From the NCBI RefSeq assembly GCF_963576675.1, contig NC_088916.1:77455501-77519500 (forward strand): a stretch of 64,000 bases of DNA. The letters are read 5' to 3'. This document shows positions 10,294 to 22,100 of this stretch, piece after piece. The notes beneath the pieces were generated by a model. That model was not told where the DNA came from. It did no database searches and worked only from the letters and a program-made list of their open reading frames with translations. Every line of letters starts with the position of its first letter. The first letter of the stretch is position 1. The stretch is from Euphorbia lathyris. Its lineage: Eukaryota > Streptophyta > Magnoliopsida > Malpighiales > Euphorbiaceae. The position numbers and the translations under genes were made by a program.

Positions 10294-11690
10294 GTTGTTT
10301 TCCTTTCATTTTATTTTTATCTTGTTATAATTTGGTACAATTTTAATTTTCTTATGTTTGGTACAATTTTTTTTTTAATTTTATGGTTGAATGCTTCATT
10401 TGCTCATCTTTTCTCTTTAATTCGTGTGCTTTATTTCGTGCTTATTTTTCTTGTTATCTCGTCTTTGTACCTATGAGGACATGGTCCAATTTAAGTGTGG
10501 GAGGAGATGTACATCATTTTCATTTTTCTAGCACAAATAACCAAATGCAACGAATCCATTTATGCAAATACAAACATTTATATCTATTGCAAAACATTTT
10601 TCACAAATAACTTAAACATTTTTCATATATTTTTAGAAAATTAAGCATAAGTAAAAAATGCTATTTGTTTAGGTTATCATTATCGTTAGAAATAATATTT
10701 CTATACGGGTAATATTTTTCAAAAATTTTCACCAATCTCCGATACGATTTTAAGTAAAATTGTCTCGAGTGAATGTATTTAAGTTAAATAAATTCTTTAT
10801 TTTCAATCTATATTTCATATCATGCAATTCATGATACAATAAATCTTATTTTAAGTTTTCAATTAGGTTTATAGGCATTAAACTGAACTAACAATTTTAG
10901 CTCGATTTGATTTCATCTTACATTAACACCAATTGAAGTTTTTAAGGAAACTTTAGCCATAATACATGTTGAATTTTAAGTCAATATAGGATGAATGTGC
11001 TATCTTTCTTTTTCCCAAGTTTAAAATTTAAATTTCTTATTAATTAATCAATTAGTTGAATTCTTAACTTTTGGCCACGATTGAGACCAACCTTATCATA
11101 ATCGAGGTATGAAAGGGAAGAATAATTAAAGTACCGTTTACTTTTGGCCACGGTTGCGACCACCCTTATCACAATCGAGGTATGAAAGGAACGTTTTTAG
11201 CAAAAAAAATAAGCGTGTATAAGTTTAAAGTAACGATTGCGTCCACCCATGGCATGGTCGGTACCTCTTAAGCAAACACAAAGCAATAAAATCCGTATAA
11301 GGTTACGGTTGAAACCACCCTTATTTCGGGCGTAACCAAGCAAATTAATTACAATCAAGTACTTATTCATTTTAATATATCTTATATATTAGTTTAGGTT
11401 TGGGAAAGGAAATTTTGTACTTTGAAATACCTTGAGACAGAAAAACTCAATAACATGCGTGCTTATATCGTCCCGAATGCTTCAATTCAAAAATTGGAAA
11501 TACAAGACGAATGATATATCGTATTTATACTAAGTTAGTTTGATATTTTGCGTATAAATTTTCCATGCGAAGTTAGTCTTTTTGGCTTAACTAATTCAAA
11601 AAGTAATACCAAGATATATGTTTTATTTTTATAAAGAGATTAGTTAAAGATTAAATTCAGTGAAATTTTGCTCGGGACTAGCAAAAGATT
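10294..11690 (+). other. Long 3' non-coding region of the Athila-type element
   Basis: About 1.4 kb of AT-rich sequence with no credible ORF. It contains a polypurine-like motif AAGTGTGGGAGGAGATG at 10493-10509, well upstream of the terminal one, and a degenerate tandem repeat at about 11067-11340. In the repeat, units of roughly 70-90 bp start with TTTTGGCCACGATTGAGACC-like sequence and carry ATCGAGGTATGAAAGG; four imperfect units are recognisable. Such 3' repeats are common in large plant gypsy elements. Confidence 0.6.
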
Positions 11691-11703
11691 AAGTGTGGAG
11701 ATT
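11691..11703 (+). other. 3' polypurine tract
   Basis: AAGTGTGGAGATT immediately precedes the 3' LTR, whose first bases are TGTTAAG. This is the plus-strand primer position. A near-identical purine motif occurs at 10493. Confidence 0.75.
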
Positions 11704-13190
11704 TGTTAAGCCCAAAATATACCTAAAATATCATCAATAAATACATCAATATTACTACAAATTTATACTATTTATAACTGTTTAGAAAGCTTTTACTCTC
11801 GAATATGTTTCTTTCATGCAAGGTACATAAATATTTGGTAAAATCCAAATAGGAACAAAAAGAGCTCAAAAACAGAAGAAAAACCCTACAAAAGGAGTCA
11901 AAGACGACGAAAATTAATAACGCCAAGTCGAGGACACGAACGAGAGCAGAAATTCAGAAAAAGCTCTGTGCCGCGACCGCGGCCCCCCACTTTCACGGTC
12001 GCGACACGCGTCCTTCAGTGACTTCTTCCCTTCGTTCGAAGCTCAACTTGATGCTCCCCCATTCACGGTAGTGAATTTGGATTCTCGGTATGACCAGGAA
12101 CCTTTGCAGCACAATAAACACATGTCCGATTTCAACGAAACACGACTGTTCGGGTGGATAAAGACGTCCTTCCGCAGCGGACACGATCCTTCACAACGGA
12201 CACGACACTTCAATCAAGACTCTTCAACATCTATAAATAAAGAGTTGATGGAGAGTTGAATATATATGTGATATGTATAGAAGAAAGAATTAGTGTAGAA
12301 TTTATGCAGAAATTCCGAATCAAGTGATTCAGAAGATAGATTTCGATTCTGTTCAAAGCAATATGATGTACACACATTGTTTACAAATTAATAACAAAAT
12401 TCAGTAACGTTTAGACATTGTTCCAGTTTAGTTTTCATTTTGGTAGAGGCCGATCGTATCCCTATTACGAAGTTACAGCGAGAAGATTGAGTAGAGGATT
12501 CGCCCCTGAGCCTGACAAACTCTAACGAAACCCAAGGAAAGGATTGATCAACCCGTTCACTTGCACGCCGTCGAAGAATTCAATGCTCCATGTTCTCTAT
12601 AAACTTGTATCAATTTATATTTCATCTAATAAAGTCTGTTCTATTCGATAGATCGTTATGCAGCACTTATGGTAACCAATCCACTAAAGTGACTGTTGGT
12701 GTTTTCATTAAAACATATTTAATTCAAATCTTTACAAGGAAACTTTGTTGAACACTTAGGCAGATTATCATCTCGAAAGAGTTTTAATTTGATTAAGGGC
12801 AACTATCCCGAAAGGGTTTTGTCGCGTTCAAAGCCAATTAATTAGAGGTTCCGTCATTTATTTCATCTTTATAATTCGTACAAAGTTTAAAGTTGTTTCT
12901 TTGCTTAATGCAAACGAATACATTAGTTTACTTTTCTAAAAAGTACTAAACGTTCCTGTTTTGCAAATTCATTCTTAAATCAAAATATTTTCTAACATTT
13001 TCATATTCTAATCTAATTCTCATTCTAGCAATTTCATAACCAAAATCCAATTCAACGATTTCCATACTATAAACCTTTAAAAGTAAATTTAACCGATTAT
13101 AAATAAGTTTTGTTAAAAAACGTTCCCTGTGGGATCGATATCTTTTATTACTACAAGCGTATACCGTGCACTTGCGGAAATGGCTCAACA
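11704..13190 (+). repeat. 3' LTR of the Athila-type element
   Basis: 1487 bp, beginning TGTTAAGC and ending GCTCAACA. The TATAAATA box is at 12232-12239. Upstream of it, in U3, are a GC-rich interrupted palindrome (about 11966-12010, GCCGCGACCGCGGCC and GGTCGCGACACGCG) and ATTCTCGGTATGA near 12082, the same motif classes found before both third ORFs. Confidence 0.95.
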
Positions 13191-14397
13191 CCACCCCATC
13201 TTTCGGCCTGCTCCAACCAACAAGGTGAACCTCTTTCTTCTGGGTAGACCTGGCAAGGGAGTCCCCTTTGAAGCTCTCAGTAATAGTAAGGAGCTTATTC
13301 GAGAAGAACTCAGGTAAATTCTGAATAAAAACAGTCTTCTCACCAAAGATCTCCTCGTTCCTCCATTTCCAGAGTTGGTGGCAAATAATAGCAAAGAAAA
13401 TGTCACCATTCTCCATGTTAGCCAGTAACTTTCCATTAACCCCATTAGAGAACCAGTCATTCTCAGAGTGGGCAAAGAAGGAGGGGAGAATGTGGTGCGG
13501 GAGAACTTTCTTCCATACCTCCTTACTTCTAGAGCAATCCCTAAGGGCATGGCACAAAGTTTCAACATGGCCTCTGCATCTACTGCAAGCACCTGACCCC
13601 GCCAAATGCCGTCTATGTCTCTCCGAATTAGTAAGCAACCTGTCCTTAACTCCCAGCCATAGGAAGCTCCTCATTCGGTAAGGGATTTTCAGAGCCCAAA
13701 TGGACTTCCAAGTATCCGAGAGAGGGTCGGATCTGTCAAACGTAAAGGCTTCAAAGGCAGATTTGCAAGAGTAAGCTCCATTGTTAGTCAGGGCCCAGCA
13801 ATGCCTATCCTTGTCCTCCTCAAGATTACTAATCTTAACTCCCCTGATTTCGAGGAGAGTATCCAGGCTCAAGAAGGTATCAAACTTAGACCAAATTCAG
13901 TCCCCATCAGAGTCCACCACATCAGCAATCCTCCAGTTGCGGCTATTGCTAGGCGGGGGGGGAGCTACAAATATCTATAAGAGGTTTATCTCCGATCCAG
14001 GTGTCATACCAGAAGCTAATGGACTTACCATTCCCCACCTCCAGGCCAACCCCCGAGCAGAATTCAGCAAACACAGCACTGAGCCCTTTCCAAAGGAAAG
14101 AACAATTGACAACTCTCTCCTTAGGGCCCCCAAAGATTTTGTCCTTTCGATACTTGCCACAGAGCAGGCGAACCCAAAGAGAAGAAGGGTTTTGCCACAT
14201 TCTCTAGAGGAACTTCATTAATAAAACTTTGTTGTTGTCCTTAGCTTGTCTAATGCCAAGACCCCCCTGCTTTTAGGCTGGCAGATCTCCTTCCAAGGGA
14301 CAAGGTGAATCTTCCTTCCCTCTCCCGACTCTCCCCAAAGGAAACGCCGGTTGATTTTGTCCAGCTCATTGAGAACCGGTTCAGGCAATTTATAGGC
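13191..14397 (-). pseudogene. LINE ORF2, C-terminal part (post-RT linker and zf-RVT)
   Basis: Two frames carry this portion. 13949-14200 has the connector (LLCGKYRKDKIFGGP, then FWYDTWIGD). 13191-13872 has the zf-RVT region: WKSIWALKIPYRMRSFLWLGVKDRL, CSRCRGHVETLCHALRDCSRSKEVW, then QLWKWRNEEIFG. Frame changes are needed between the pieces. The sequence ends at LVGWSRPKDGVV, where the RNase H strand (K-x-N-x-DG) would come next, because the Athila LTR begins there. The ORF appears to run on to 12946 only because LTR antisense sequence happens to be open. Confidence 0.85.
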
Positions 14398-15701
14398 TTA
14401 CATGATGTGATTGGGAGCCGCGCAGTTGACAGACTGAATTAAGGTTAGACGGCCTGCCATGGAGAGAGAATTGGCCTTCCAACTAGCACACAACCCATTA
14501 GTTTTATCCAGAGTCTCTTTAAAGGAGGCTTTGGAAACTCTGTCGCTGTGGAGGGGAACCCCAAGATACTTACCCAAAGAGTGAGTAAGAGGAATGCCAG
14601 AAAGATCGCTAAGCTTTTTACAAATGCTTCTATCTATGTTCTTAGAGCAAAGCATTCGAGACTTATGGACATTGATCTTCTGGCCAGAAGCGGTGCAAAA
14701 GCAATTAAGGATATTCATGACCACACCCATTTGCTCCTCATTCCCTTCCACAAAGATCATCACATCGTCAGCGAAGAACAAATGGGAAATAGGAGGGCAA
14801 AACTTGTTAATGGTCACAGGATGGAGAATCCCCTTACTCACAGCCTCTTGAATTAGGTGAGCCAGCCTTTCCATAGCAATCACAAAAAGGAAGGGGCTCA
14901 TAGGATCTCCTTGACGGATACCCCTGGAGGGAGAGAATTCATCAGACATATCTCCATTGATCAAAACCTGGAAAACAGGAGAAGAAACGCAACCCTCAAT
15001 CAATCTCCTCCAGTTCTCAGGAATGCCAGCTCTATTTAAGCTATCCATAAGAAAACTCCAGTTTAACTGGTCATAAGCTTTCTCTAGATCAAGTTTGAGA
15101 GCCACGATCCCTTTCTTACCTTTCTTCACTTTCATGGAATGAACCATCTCCTGGGCAATAACCATATTGTCCATCATTTGCCTAACAGGAACAAAACTAC
15201 CTTGATTTTGGCTAATAATCTCAGGAAGGATATGCCGGAGCCTATTAGCCACAATCTTAGTGATAGCTTTGTATAACACATTGCACAGACTGATCAGCCT
15301 CATTTGTAAAAAGGAGGAGGGTTTTTCAACCTTAGGGATCAGAACCAGAAGGGTTTTGTTCACCAGACTAATATCGATGGATCCGCCGAAAACTCCTAAA
15401 ATAAAGCTGTAAACACCTTCCTTCACCGTGTCCCAGTGTTTATGGTAGAAACTAGCAGGAATACCATCGATCCCTGGAGCCTTAGTAGCTCCAATATTGG
15501 TGAAGGCAAGATCAATTTCTTTCTGGTCGATAGGATGAAAAGCTTCTTCAATAGCATCCTCCTCCAGCCTAGGAAAGGAGATCCCTGATTGGGCTTTGTC
15601 CAGATCCACATCTTTCTCTTTAAAGAGGTCGTTATAGAACTCAAGAGCAAGGCGACGAATATCTTCCTCCTCATACATCCAATCCCCATTGGAGTCTTTA
15701 A
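14398..15701 (-). pseudogene. LINE ORF2, reverse transcriptase domain
   Basis: An open stretch of 426 codons from 15678 to 14398. Ordered RT motifs: KAPGIDGIPASFYHKHW, LVLIPKVEKP, RLISLCNVLYKAITKIVANRL, QGSFVPVRQMMDN, ALKLDLEKAYDQLNWSFL, RGIRQGDPMSPFLFV and the catalytic FFADD. This is the target-primed reverse transcriptase of a plant L1-type LINE. Coding resumes at about 15701 after the plastid insert and reads into the annotated Met. The frame is lost near 14398. Confidence 0.9.
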
Positions 15702-15800
15702 TAACGGGGCTATTTTGCCGAGTTCCTTAGAGAGAGTTGTCTCGCGCCCCTAGGTATTCTCTACCTACCCACCTGTGTCGGTTTCGGGTACAGGTACCCC
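15702..15800 (-). other. Fragment of plastid 23S rRNA embedded in LINE ORF2
   Basis: On the minus strand this reads as 23S rRNA sense: CCGAAACCGACACAGGTGGG, then TAGAGAATACC, then GAACTCGGCAAAATAGCCCC. I recognise it as domain III/IV 23S rRNA of the chloroplast type: the GGGGCGCGAGACAACTCTCT segment differs from E. coli. It lies between two pieces of LINE ORF2 that would otherwise be contiguous (endonuclease-side NQIKG, RT-side KDSNGDWMYEEE). It is a fragment of about 99 bp and not an rRNA gene. Exact junctions are uncertain by a few bases. Confidence 0.88.
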
Positions 15801-16902
15801 TTTGATTTGGTTCCTCTGCCTCCTAATAATAGTAGAAAGATGGAAGAATCTGGTATTTCGGTCACCGTCCTTAATCCAAGCCTTCCTAGATTTCTGGAAC
15901 CAAAGGAGCTCTTCCTGTCTAAGCACCGCTTCCAACTCGTTCTGGAGAGATCTAAGATGACAATTCAGACTGTGGTCAAAACGGATCTCCAAACAGCGTT
16001 GAATACCTTCCATTCTCCTTAAAAGTTTATTTTTCCTTCGGATAATATGGCCAAAGATGTTTTTATTCCATCCCACCACATTCTTTCTAAACTCCTCAGC
16101 CGCAAGGAGAACATTAGAATGAGGTTGCCAATTATCTTTAACAAAATTTCTGAACTCAGGATGGGTATCCCAAGCAACAAGGTACCTAAAAGGTCTATTC
16201 CCTTTAAGACGATGACCTTTATCCAGCTTAACGAGGATAGGACAATGGTCAGAATGACGAAAAGGGAGATTCAGCACATTCACCTCGGGAAATCTATAGA
16301 TCGCAGCCACATTCGCATAAACTTTGTCCAACCGAACAAACACGCTATTCCTTTTCCAAGTAAACTTGTGGCCAGCCGCACCCAGGTCCGACAGCCCGTA
16401 AAGATGCATATTCTGCTTGTGGTTAAGGCACCGATTGATATAATGATTACCCCCCTCTTCTGATCACTCATCAGGGCAATATCATTAAAGTCACCAGCAA
16501 CCAACCAAGCATCCCCCATGTTTGTACTGATAGAGTACAGGATCTCCCAAAGCCTCTTCCGGTTAGTCAATACCGGATCGGCATAGACAAAGGAAACAAA
16601 GAAAGGTTTGTTGCCAGGATAACACACCTTACTATGAATGAATTGATTATCAATAGTAATAATATCAATACTCACACGACCTGGCTTCCAAAAAAGCCAA
16701 ATCCCCCCTGCTCGACCAGTCGCCTCCGACCTGACACACTTCCAATTCTTAAACTTTTAACCACCTCATCTGCTTTAGAACCACTAATCTTGGTTTCAAG
16801 AAGAGCAAAACAAGAAGGATTAAATTGCTTAATAAGATCATTAACATGGATGCGGGTCGCCTTGCTAGCCGCACCTCTAACATTCCAAACAAAAAAGTCC
16901 AT
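15801..16902 (-). pseudogene. LINE ORF2, endonuclease domain and linker
   Basis: Three overlapping frames carry an apurinic-type (exonuclease-endonuclease-phosphatase) endonuclease. 16672-16902: start MDFFVWNVRGAASK and the LLETKI motif with the catalytic Glu. 16280-16675: VCYPGNKPFFVSFVYADP and AGDFNDIALMSD. 15801-16409: FTWKRNSVFVRLDKVYAN, RHSDHCPILV with the catalytic Asp-His, then the linker SRKAWIKDGDRNTRFFHLSTIIRRQRNQIKG. Two frameshifts separate them. This domain nicks target DNA to start insertion. Confidence 0.88.
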
Positions 16903-16935
16903 CAGAAGGAAGACAACTGATCACAGGCCCACACC

Positions 16936-19124
16936 CTAGAGTGGGTATTTATTCGGGGCTCCTGAGAGCCTAGAAGAGGTGCCAGCCGGCCCTCTTTTAT
17001 CCCAAGAATCCGAAGAACCAAGGTTCTTTTTAAGGTTAGCCTTAGGTTTCTTCAAATGAAACTTATTAACTCCTATAGACTTTCCAATTAGGGGGTCTAC
17101 AAGAGGATGCAGGACACTAACCTCATTAAGCTTTGCTTTCCCTGTCAAGCCAATGATCTGGGATTTCCCCTTAGCGTAAGCTTTGGGATCGAAGAGAGGA
17201 TTAATAGAGTCACCAAGGATGGTAGCTGGCTCAGCAGACTCAAGGCCTGGCATACTTAACTCCATATGCTCAATAGGTAAATCCGAATCCTGACCATCCT
17301 CAAGAGATAGGGCTCTGAATCTAGATCCTGAGCCGGAAGCTGAGTCAACACCAGCACCACTCTTAATATCAGGAGGCCTAGCCTTGATCTCAGGAGCAAT
17401 TTAGAGAGAGTTCATCTCCTTGCTGATATCTGGAACTTGATTCCGATTAGCATTAGCACGTGGCTTTCTTCGGACCGACCTTTTGGCCAGCATCCATGGC
17501 CCAAAGTTCTTCTCTTCACTTGGCTAGCTTCAGCTCTGCCTATGATAGGCACCACCACCTCCTCAACCACTTTCCTTCTTTTAGGGCAACCATCATAGGT
17601 ATGGCCAAACATACCGCATTCATAGCAGATATTGTGAATACCTTCGTATTCTATATGAAAGACCTTATTCTGAACGGAGAATTTAGACAGAAGAGGCTTA
17701 GCAAGATCAATGTCAATACAAACCCTGGCAAACTTGCCTCTTACTGCCCCAACGGTAGTTTTGTCAACGTGGTGAACTTTCCCAACCAGGCCACTAATCT
17801 TATTCAGAAATCTTTCGTTATAGTATTCAATGGGTAGACCTGGGAATCTAACCCAAGTAAGGATCCTATTAACAGAGCAATCATGCGGATTAAAATTTGG
17901 GACCCATGGCCTCAGCGCTAAAACATGATTGGAGATGATATAAGGTCCACCATTAACTACTGCATTATAATCTTCTGCCCTTGTAAATTTTATGACATAA
18001 TAGTCATTCTCCAGGTCCGTGATAGTAACCTTTCCTTTCTTTGCCCATTGGGCCTGGATCCTCTGCGCAAAGTAATTGAAGCTTATCCTTTTCCCAAGCA
18101 CAGTGACAATTAAGGAGAGTTTCCATTTGGATCTAAGAATCCGCTTATCTTCCAAAGAGAGCCGGATAACAGGACACAACGGGTCCTCTTGTTCTCCATC
18201 CTCGACATCCGAATCGGAAAATACTTCCTCCGACTCGGAAAATACTTCCTCCGACTCATCCTCGATAATGTCCTCCTCTAACATGGAATCCTCCTCGACC
18301 ACCCCTAAAACCTTATCTCTCCAGGAGGCTCTCCCTATACCTTTCTCAACTGAAGCATTATCAACCGAATCTCCACATTGAAGCGGGTTTTGATTATCAT
18401 TAGGGAGGTTTGTATTTTGAACCACGGGCTCCTGGGCCAAAAATCCGCCCAATGGGGCAGCATTAAAATCCCTAATTGCCTTAGCAATTGCGGAAGTAGC
18501 CGACCCCCTTGCCTGGGTAGCCTCCTCCGAAACCGGTTGATCCACGGCCTCAAATCCCATAACCGTATCAGTCAAAGGCTGCCTCACCAGCTCCCCCGCT
18601 GGATCAGTACTTCCCGTAACGCCGGAAGACGTCTCATTAGATCCAAGATGGCGCGCGGCATCACTGGATCCCTTGTTAGGGATTCCCGCAGCAGAACCCG
18701 GATTTCCTGCCGCACCAACCGCCGACATCACTACCGTAGAACCCTGATCCACAACATCTTTACGATCCGCTCCCTGGACCACAGCTCCGATCCGCTCCCT
18801 GGACCACATCGCACCTGTGATCCCAGCGCCAGCCACCCGCCCCGCCGGATCGGACCCCTCCTCCTCCTTGCGGGCCGCCCGGTCCCTCTCCCTCGACCGA
18901 TCTCTGACCCTCTCGCCATTCCCCCTCCTAACTCGCAACAATGGATCAGACCTCCCTTCTCCCTCCGCCATCTCACCGTCCGGATCCAGATCAGTGGCCG
19001 CCGCCCTCCCAGCCGTCCGATCCCCTATCCCCTGCACCGCTCGGGCGCCAATACCCCCTAACGCCCCTGTCGCCCTAGCCTTCGCCCCTGTCGCCGTTCT
19101 CTCACGTTCAATCGCCATTGCCAT
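16936..19124 (-). pseudogene. LINE ORF1 (RNA-binding protein)
   Basis: The start is taken at 19124 (MAMAIERERT) because an upstream Met at 19172 lies in AT-rich flank. The N-terminus is Arg/Ala/Gly-rich low complexity, followed by an acidic serine stretch with a short tandem repeat (SEEVFS twice). A DUF4283-like domain comes next (FNYFAQRIQAQWAKKGKVTITDLENDYYVIKF) and a CCHC knuckle (CYECGMFGHTYDGC). The frame shifts near 17415-17480 and a stop follows; the C-terminal part continues at 17265-16936 in another frame. The ORF1 product of plant LINEs binds the element RNA. Confidence 0.82.
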
Positions 19125-22100
19125 ATTGTGTTTAATGAGTTGTAAATAGTGTTTTGGTATACTAATTGACAACCTTATTTAGTTGAAATGTTGAATATTA
19201 TTAATGTAATATTTTGAATTATTGATGTTTTATTTATATAGAATATTAACTTAGTAATGTATCATATCGAATATTAACTCGAGATATAGTTTAAACGACT
19301 TGATGTTTTTAACCACTTAAACCAACATTTGGTCGTCAATCTTTTTCTTTTTTAAATAAATATATATCATGTTATATGATATTGTTGCTTTCGAAAAGTC
19401 TTCTAATAATATCGTTGCTTTCGAGTAGTCTTTCTAGATCCTTCTTTTGTTAGTCTGAGATAAGAGCAATAGACTGTTAGAGAGCGGTCGACGCCTGACG
19501 AACTCGCTTCTTAAGTTAGCAAGAGTTTTAGAAGGGTTGAAGATATTCAAAGTATTGATACTACTTGTATGTTTCACGTACTTTGTCTAGATCATATATT
19601 TTTTCTATTTATAGTGATTACCAATGATATCCTTTGTCATTCTGGGAGTGTACCTGGTGAGTCACAGGACACGTGTCAGACTTAGATTGGTTTTTGATAT
19701 AGGTTAATGACGAACGAGTTGATTTTAGTCGTAAATCAACAAAATAGCTTTTAATTCAAATTTTAGCTGATCACTTTTGTAGGCCACACGGCATATGGGA
19801 TTGGTCCTGAACTTTCTAATATTCTTTCAACAATCCACACGGCGTGTGGAATCTATTTTCACTTAAACTACATTATTTTTGCTTCGGTGTGTTGCTCCTT
19901 TAACACAGCTTCTTCCACCACTCGTCTTCTCTTGTTTAGTTGACTTGATGTCCGCATCAGTTCTACCATACTCGATATGTGATGTCGTCAGGTGGTGCAT
20001 TCTGTCATGTTGCACATGCTCTGTCAGGTGGTTAGAATTCATTGTACTTGCGGCGTTCGGACCTTTGGTGTGTCAGACGGCACGCGTTGCTCCTATTCCC
20101 TAGTCTTTTATGTAACCGTCTTCCTTAATCCAACAGTTGCTCTTTTCATATCGTATGACTCCATAGATGTATGGTAGCGATCCTCCCACATGGCCGAATT
20201 GTTTCATTCACATCATTGGGAAATGTTCTCTTTTTGAATCGAACGAATATTGTACGCGTTCCAGATTGAGATAGGACATTGATCCACGTGTAATATCCTG
20301 ACCCAATAATATATAGATATTGTCCGTTCTGGTCCAATTCCAACATTTTGGATCTCACGGTTTTAAAATGCGTCTGCATGTATTTAATTCACACTTTACT
20401 AATAAGTTTCAGCCACTCTCCCTCCGTTTTCAATGTAGGAGTCAGTTTATTCTTGCCCCATCATCATCTCTTCCTTTTACTCAGATCTTCTATCCCAATG
20501 TCACCCACTCTAAACCAAGTCGTTACACCACATGTCCAATGAATTTTCAAAATCATTATATATTTACAGTTACGTGAACCGGATAAATATTTTTTTTACT
20601 TTACTCTTGAAAAATAATGAATATTTATTTTTTTAAATGAGTATTTCATTGTTAATTACTAAATACAATTTGTTTATTTTTCGGTTTAATTACTAGATAC
20701 AATTTGTTTATTTGTCGGTACAATTTAATTAAACAAAATTTAGATTTACTTATTTTTGTGTTGGAAATATGAGTTAATATTCCACGTGTCCTTTTTTGTG
20801 GATGAATATTCCACGTGTCATTTAGTTGTATGAAGAGATGATGATCGTGCTAAAATTTTGTGTGTTTGTTGTTGGACCGTTTTAAAAGCTTGGATTGGAT
20901 GACTATGACAGCAATTTTCTTGGACAATCACTATATTTATTTAATAGGTTTCGATTTAATTAATCGTGACTTCCAGATTATTCTTATACTCTTTAATTAA
21001 CTTTTTCCGAATTAAAAAATTAGATTGCATGGTGAAATACAGGATTGGATATTGACGGTCTTGATATTTTATAAACCCTGTACAATAAGATTCTTAATTT
21101 AAAAAAAAAAATTGTATTTAAAAGTCTTAGATCGTATTTATCCACAATTTTAGATCTAGATAGATATTATAATTATATTTATATATAAAAAAATTATATA
21201 TATATATAATATATATAACAATTGGACTTTTTTTTGGCTGTATTGAAGAGCCAAGTATATGTAAATTATTATTTTTACTAAATCGAATTTTTATATATAT
21301 ATATACATCTTATTATTTAAGTGGTTCGGAATTAATTTTTACATATCAATATAAATTTTTTATAATTAAGTTAAGTTTGGATTATAAAAGTAAATTTGAC
21401 TTTTTTTGAATAAATTTAGAGAAATTTATCACCTAATATATATTAATCAAGTTAGATTTTGTAATTAAACACAAATTTAAGGAGTTAATTAACCACTCTG
21501 AACCTTAATTTATCAGAAACATGACTAAAACCATCTATAATAGGGATAGTTCTAACAGTCGGGGGGTAAAGACCATGCATGATAGGAGTGGTTCCGACGT
21601 CCGTGGGAGGGGGAGGGCTGGGCCCCTTCCCTCCTGTCTCTAAAAAACAAAAAGTCGATAGTAGTTGGATTGTTGTTGTTGTTAGTTGTTTGCTGTTGCT
21701 GATAAATAGTAGATGTTAGTTGATTTTTCTCCAAAAAAGCAACTGTTTCAAAATTTTATTAAGTACTTTTTTTTATTCCCTGTTTAAAATTAAAAGGCAA
21801 AAAATGATTTCGAAAAATAGAAACAAACGAATACCAAAAAAGTGTTCGTTTATTTCATTTTTTTCTCATGTTTATATTTTTATATCAAAAAATGAGAGTT
21901 TTAAATGTTTAATTAGACAATAATTATTTGCTTTTGGTACTAAAAAAAATAGTTTTTTCTAACAGCACATTCGAACCTAAATTACATAAAATTGGTATAA
22001 TTTCTTTTTTAATATAAATAATCAATCATTTTATGTCATATCCTATGATCTCAAATTGACAAATTTATAATAAATGAGCTTTCAATAGTTGACTAAATAA

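Larger units (their letters stand above)
1..13190 (+). mobile_element. Athila-type Ty3/gypsy LTR retrotransposon, 5' end cut by the window
   Basis: Order seen: partial 5' LTR (1-977), tRNA-Asp primer site, gag, protease-RT-RNase H-integrase, two ATHILA-type third ORFs, a long 3' non-coding region, polypurine tract and 3' LTR (11704-13190). Base 1 aligns with base 12214 of the 3' LTR without gaps, so about 510 bp of the 5' LTR lie upstream and the whole element would be about 13.7 kb. Protease before RT and integrase last place it in Ty3/gypsy; the gag sequence and third ORF point to Athila. Pol carries several stops, so this copy is not autonomous. It interrupts a LINE: LINE ORF2 coding begins at 13191 on the minus strand. 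The 5' target duplication is outside the window; the 3' one would start CCACC. Confidence 0.95.
13191..19124 (-). mobile_element. L1-type LINE, minus strand, interrupted by the Athila-type element
   Basis: Reading leftward from about 19124: ORF1 with zinc knuckle, then ORF2 with endonuclease, reverse transcriptase and zf-RVT region. Coding stops abruptly at 13191, where the Athila LTR begins, just before the expected RNase H domain; the 3' part should lie left of the window beyond the 5' LTR. Base composition changes sharply from GC-rich coding to AT-rich flank at about 19125, the probable 5' end, so the 5' UTR is short or lost. Both ORFs have frameshifts or stops, and a plastid rRNA piece sits in ORF2. 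Confidence 0.9.

Noticed and set aside
12946..13190. Extension of the LINE ORF2 frame to 12946
   Set aside because: This part is the antisense of the Athila LTR, identical to the minus-strand frame at 733-977; it is not LINE sequence.
15702..15800. A 23S rRNA gene
   Set aside because: Only about 99 bp of a 2.8-kb rRNA, embedded in a LINE; a fragment.
17925..19149. Long plus-strand ORFs opposite LINE ORF1 (for example 18378-19061)
   Set aside because: They are antisense to a recognised LINE coding region and have Arg/Pro/Ser-rich composition typical of the opposite strand.
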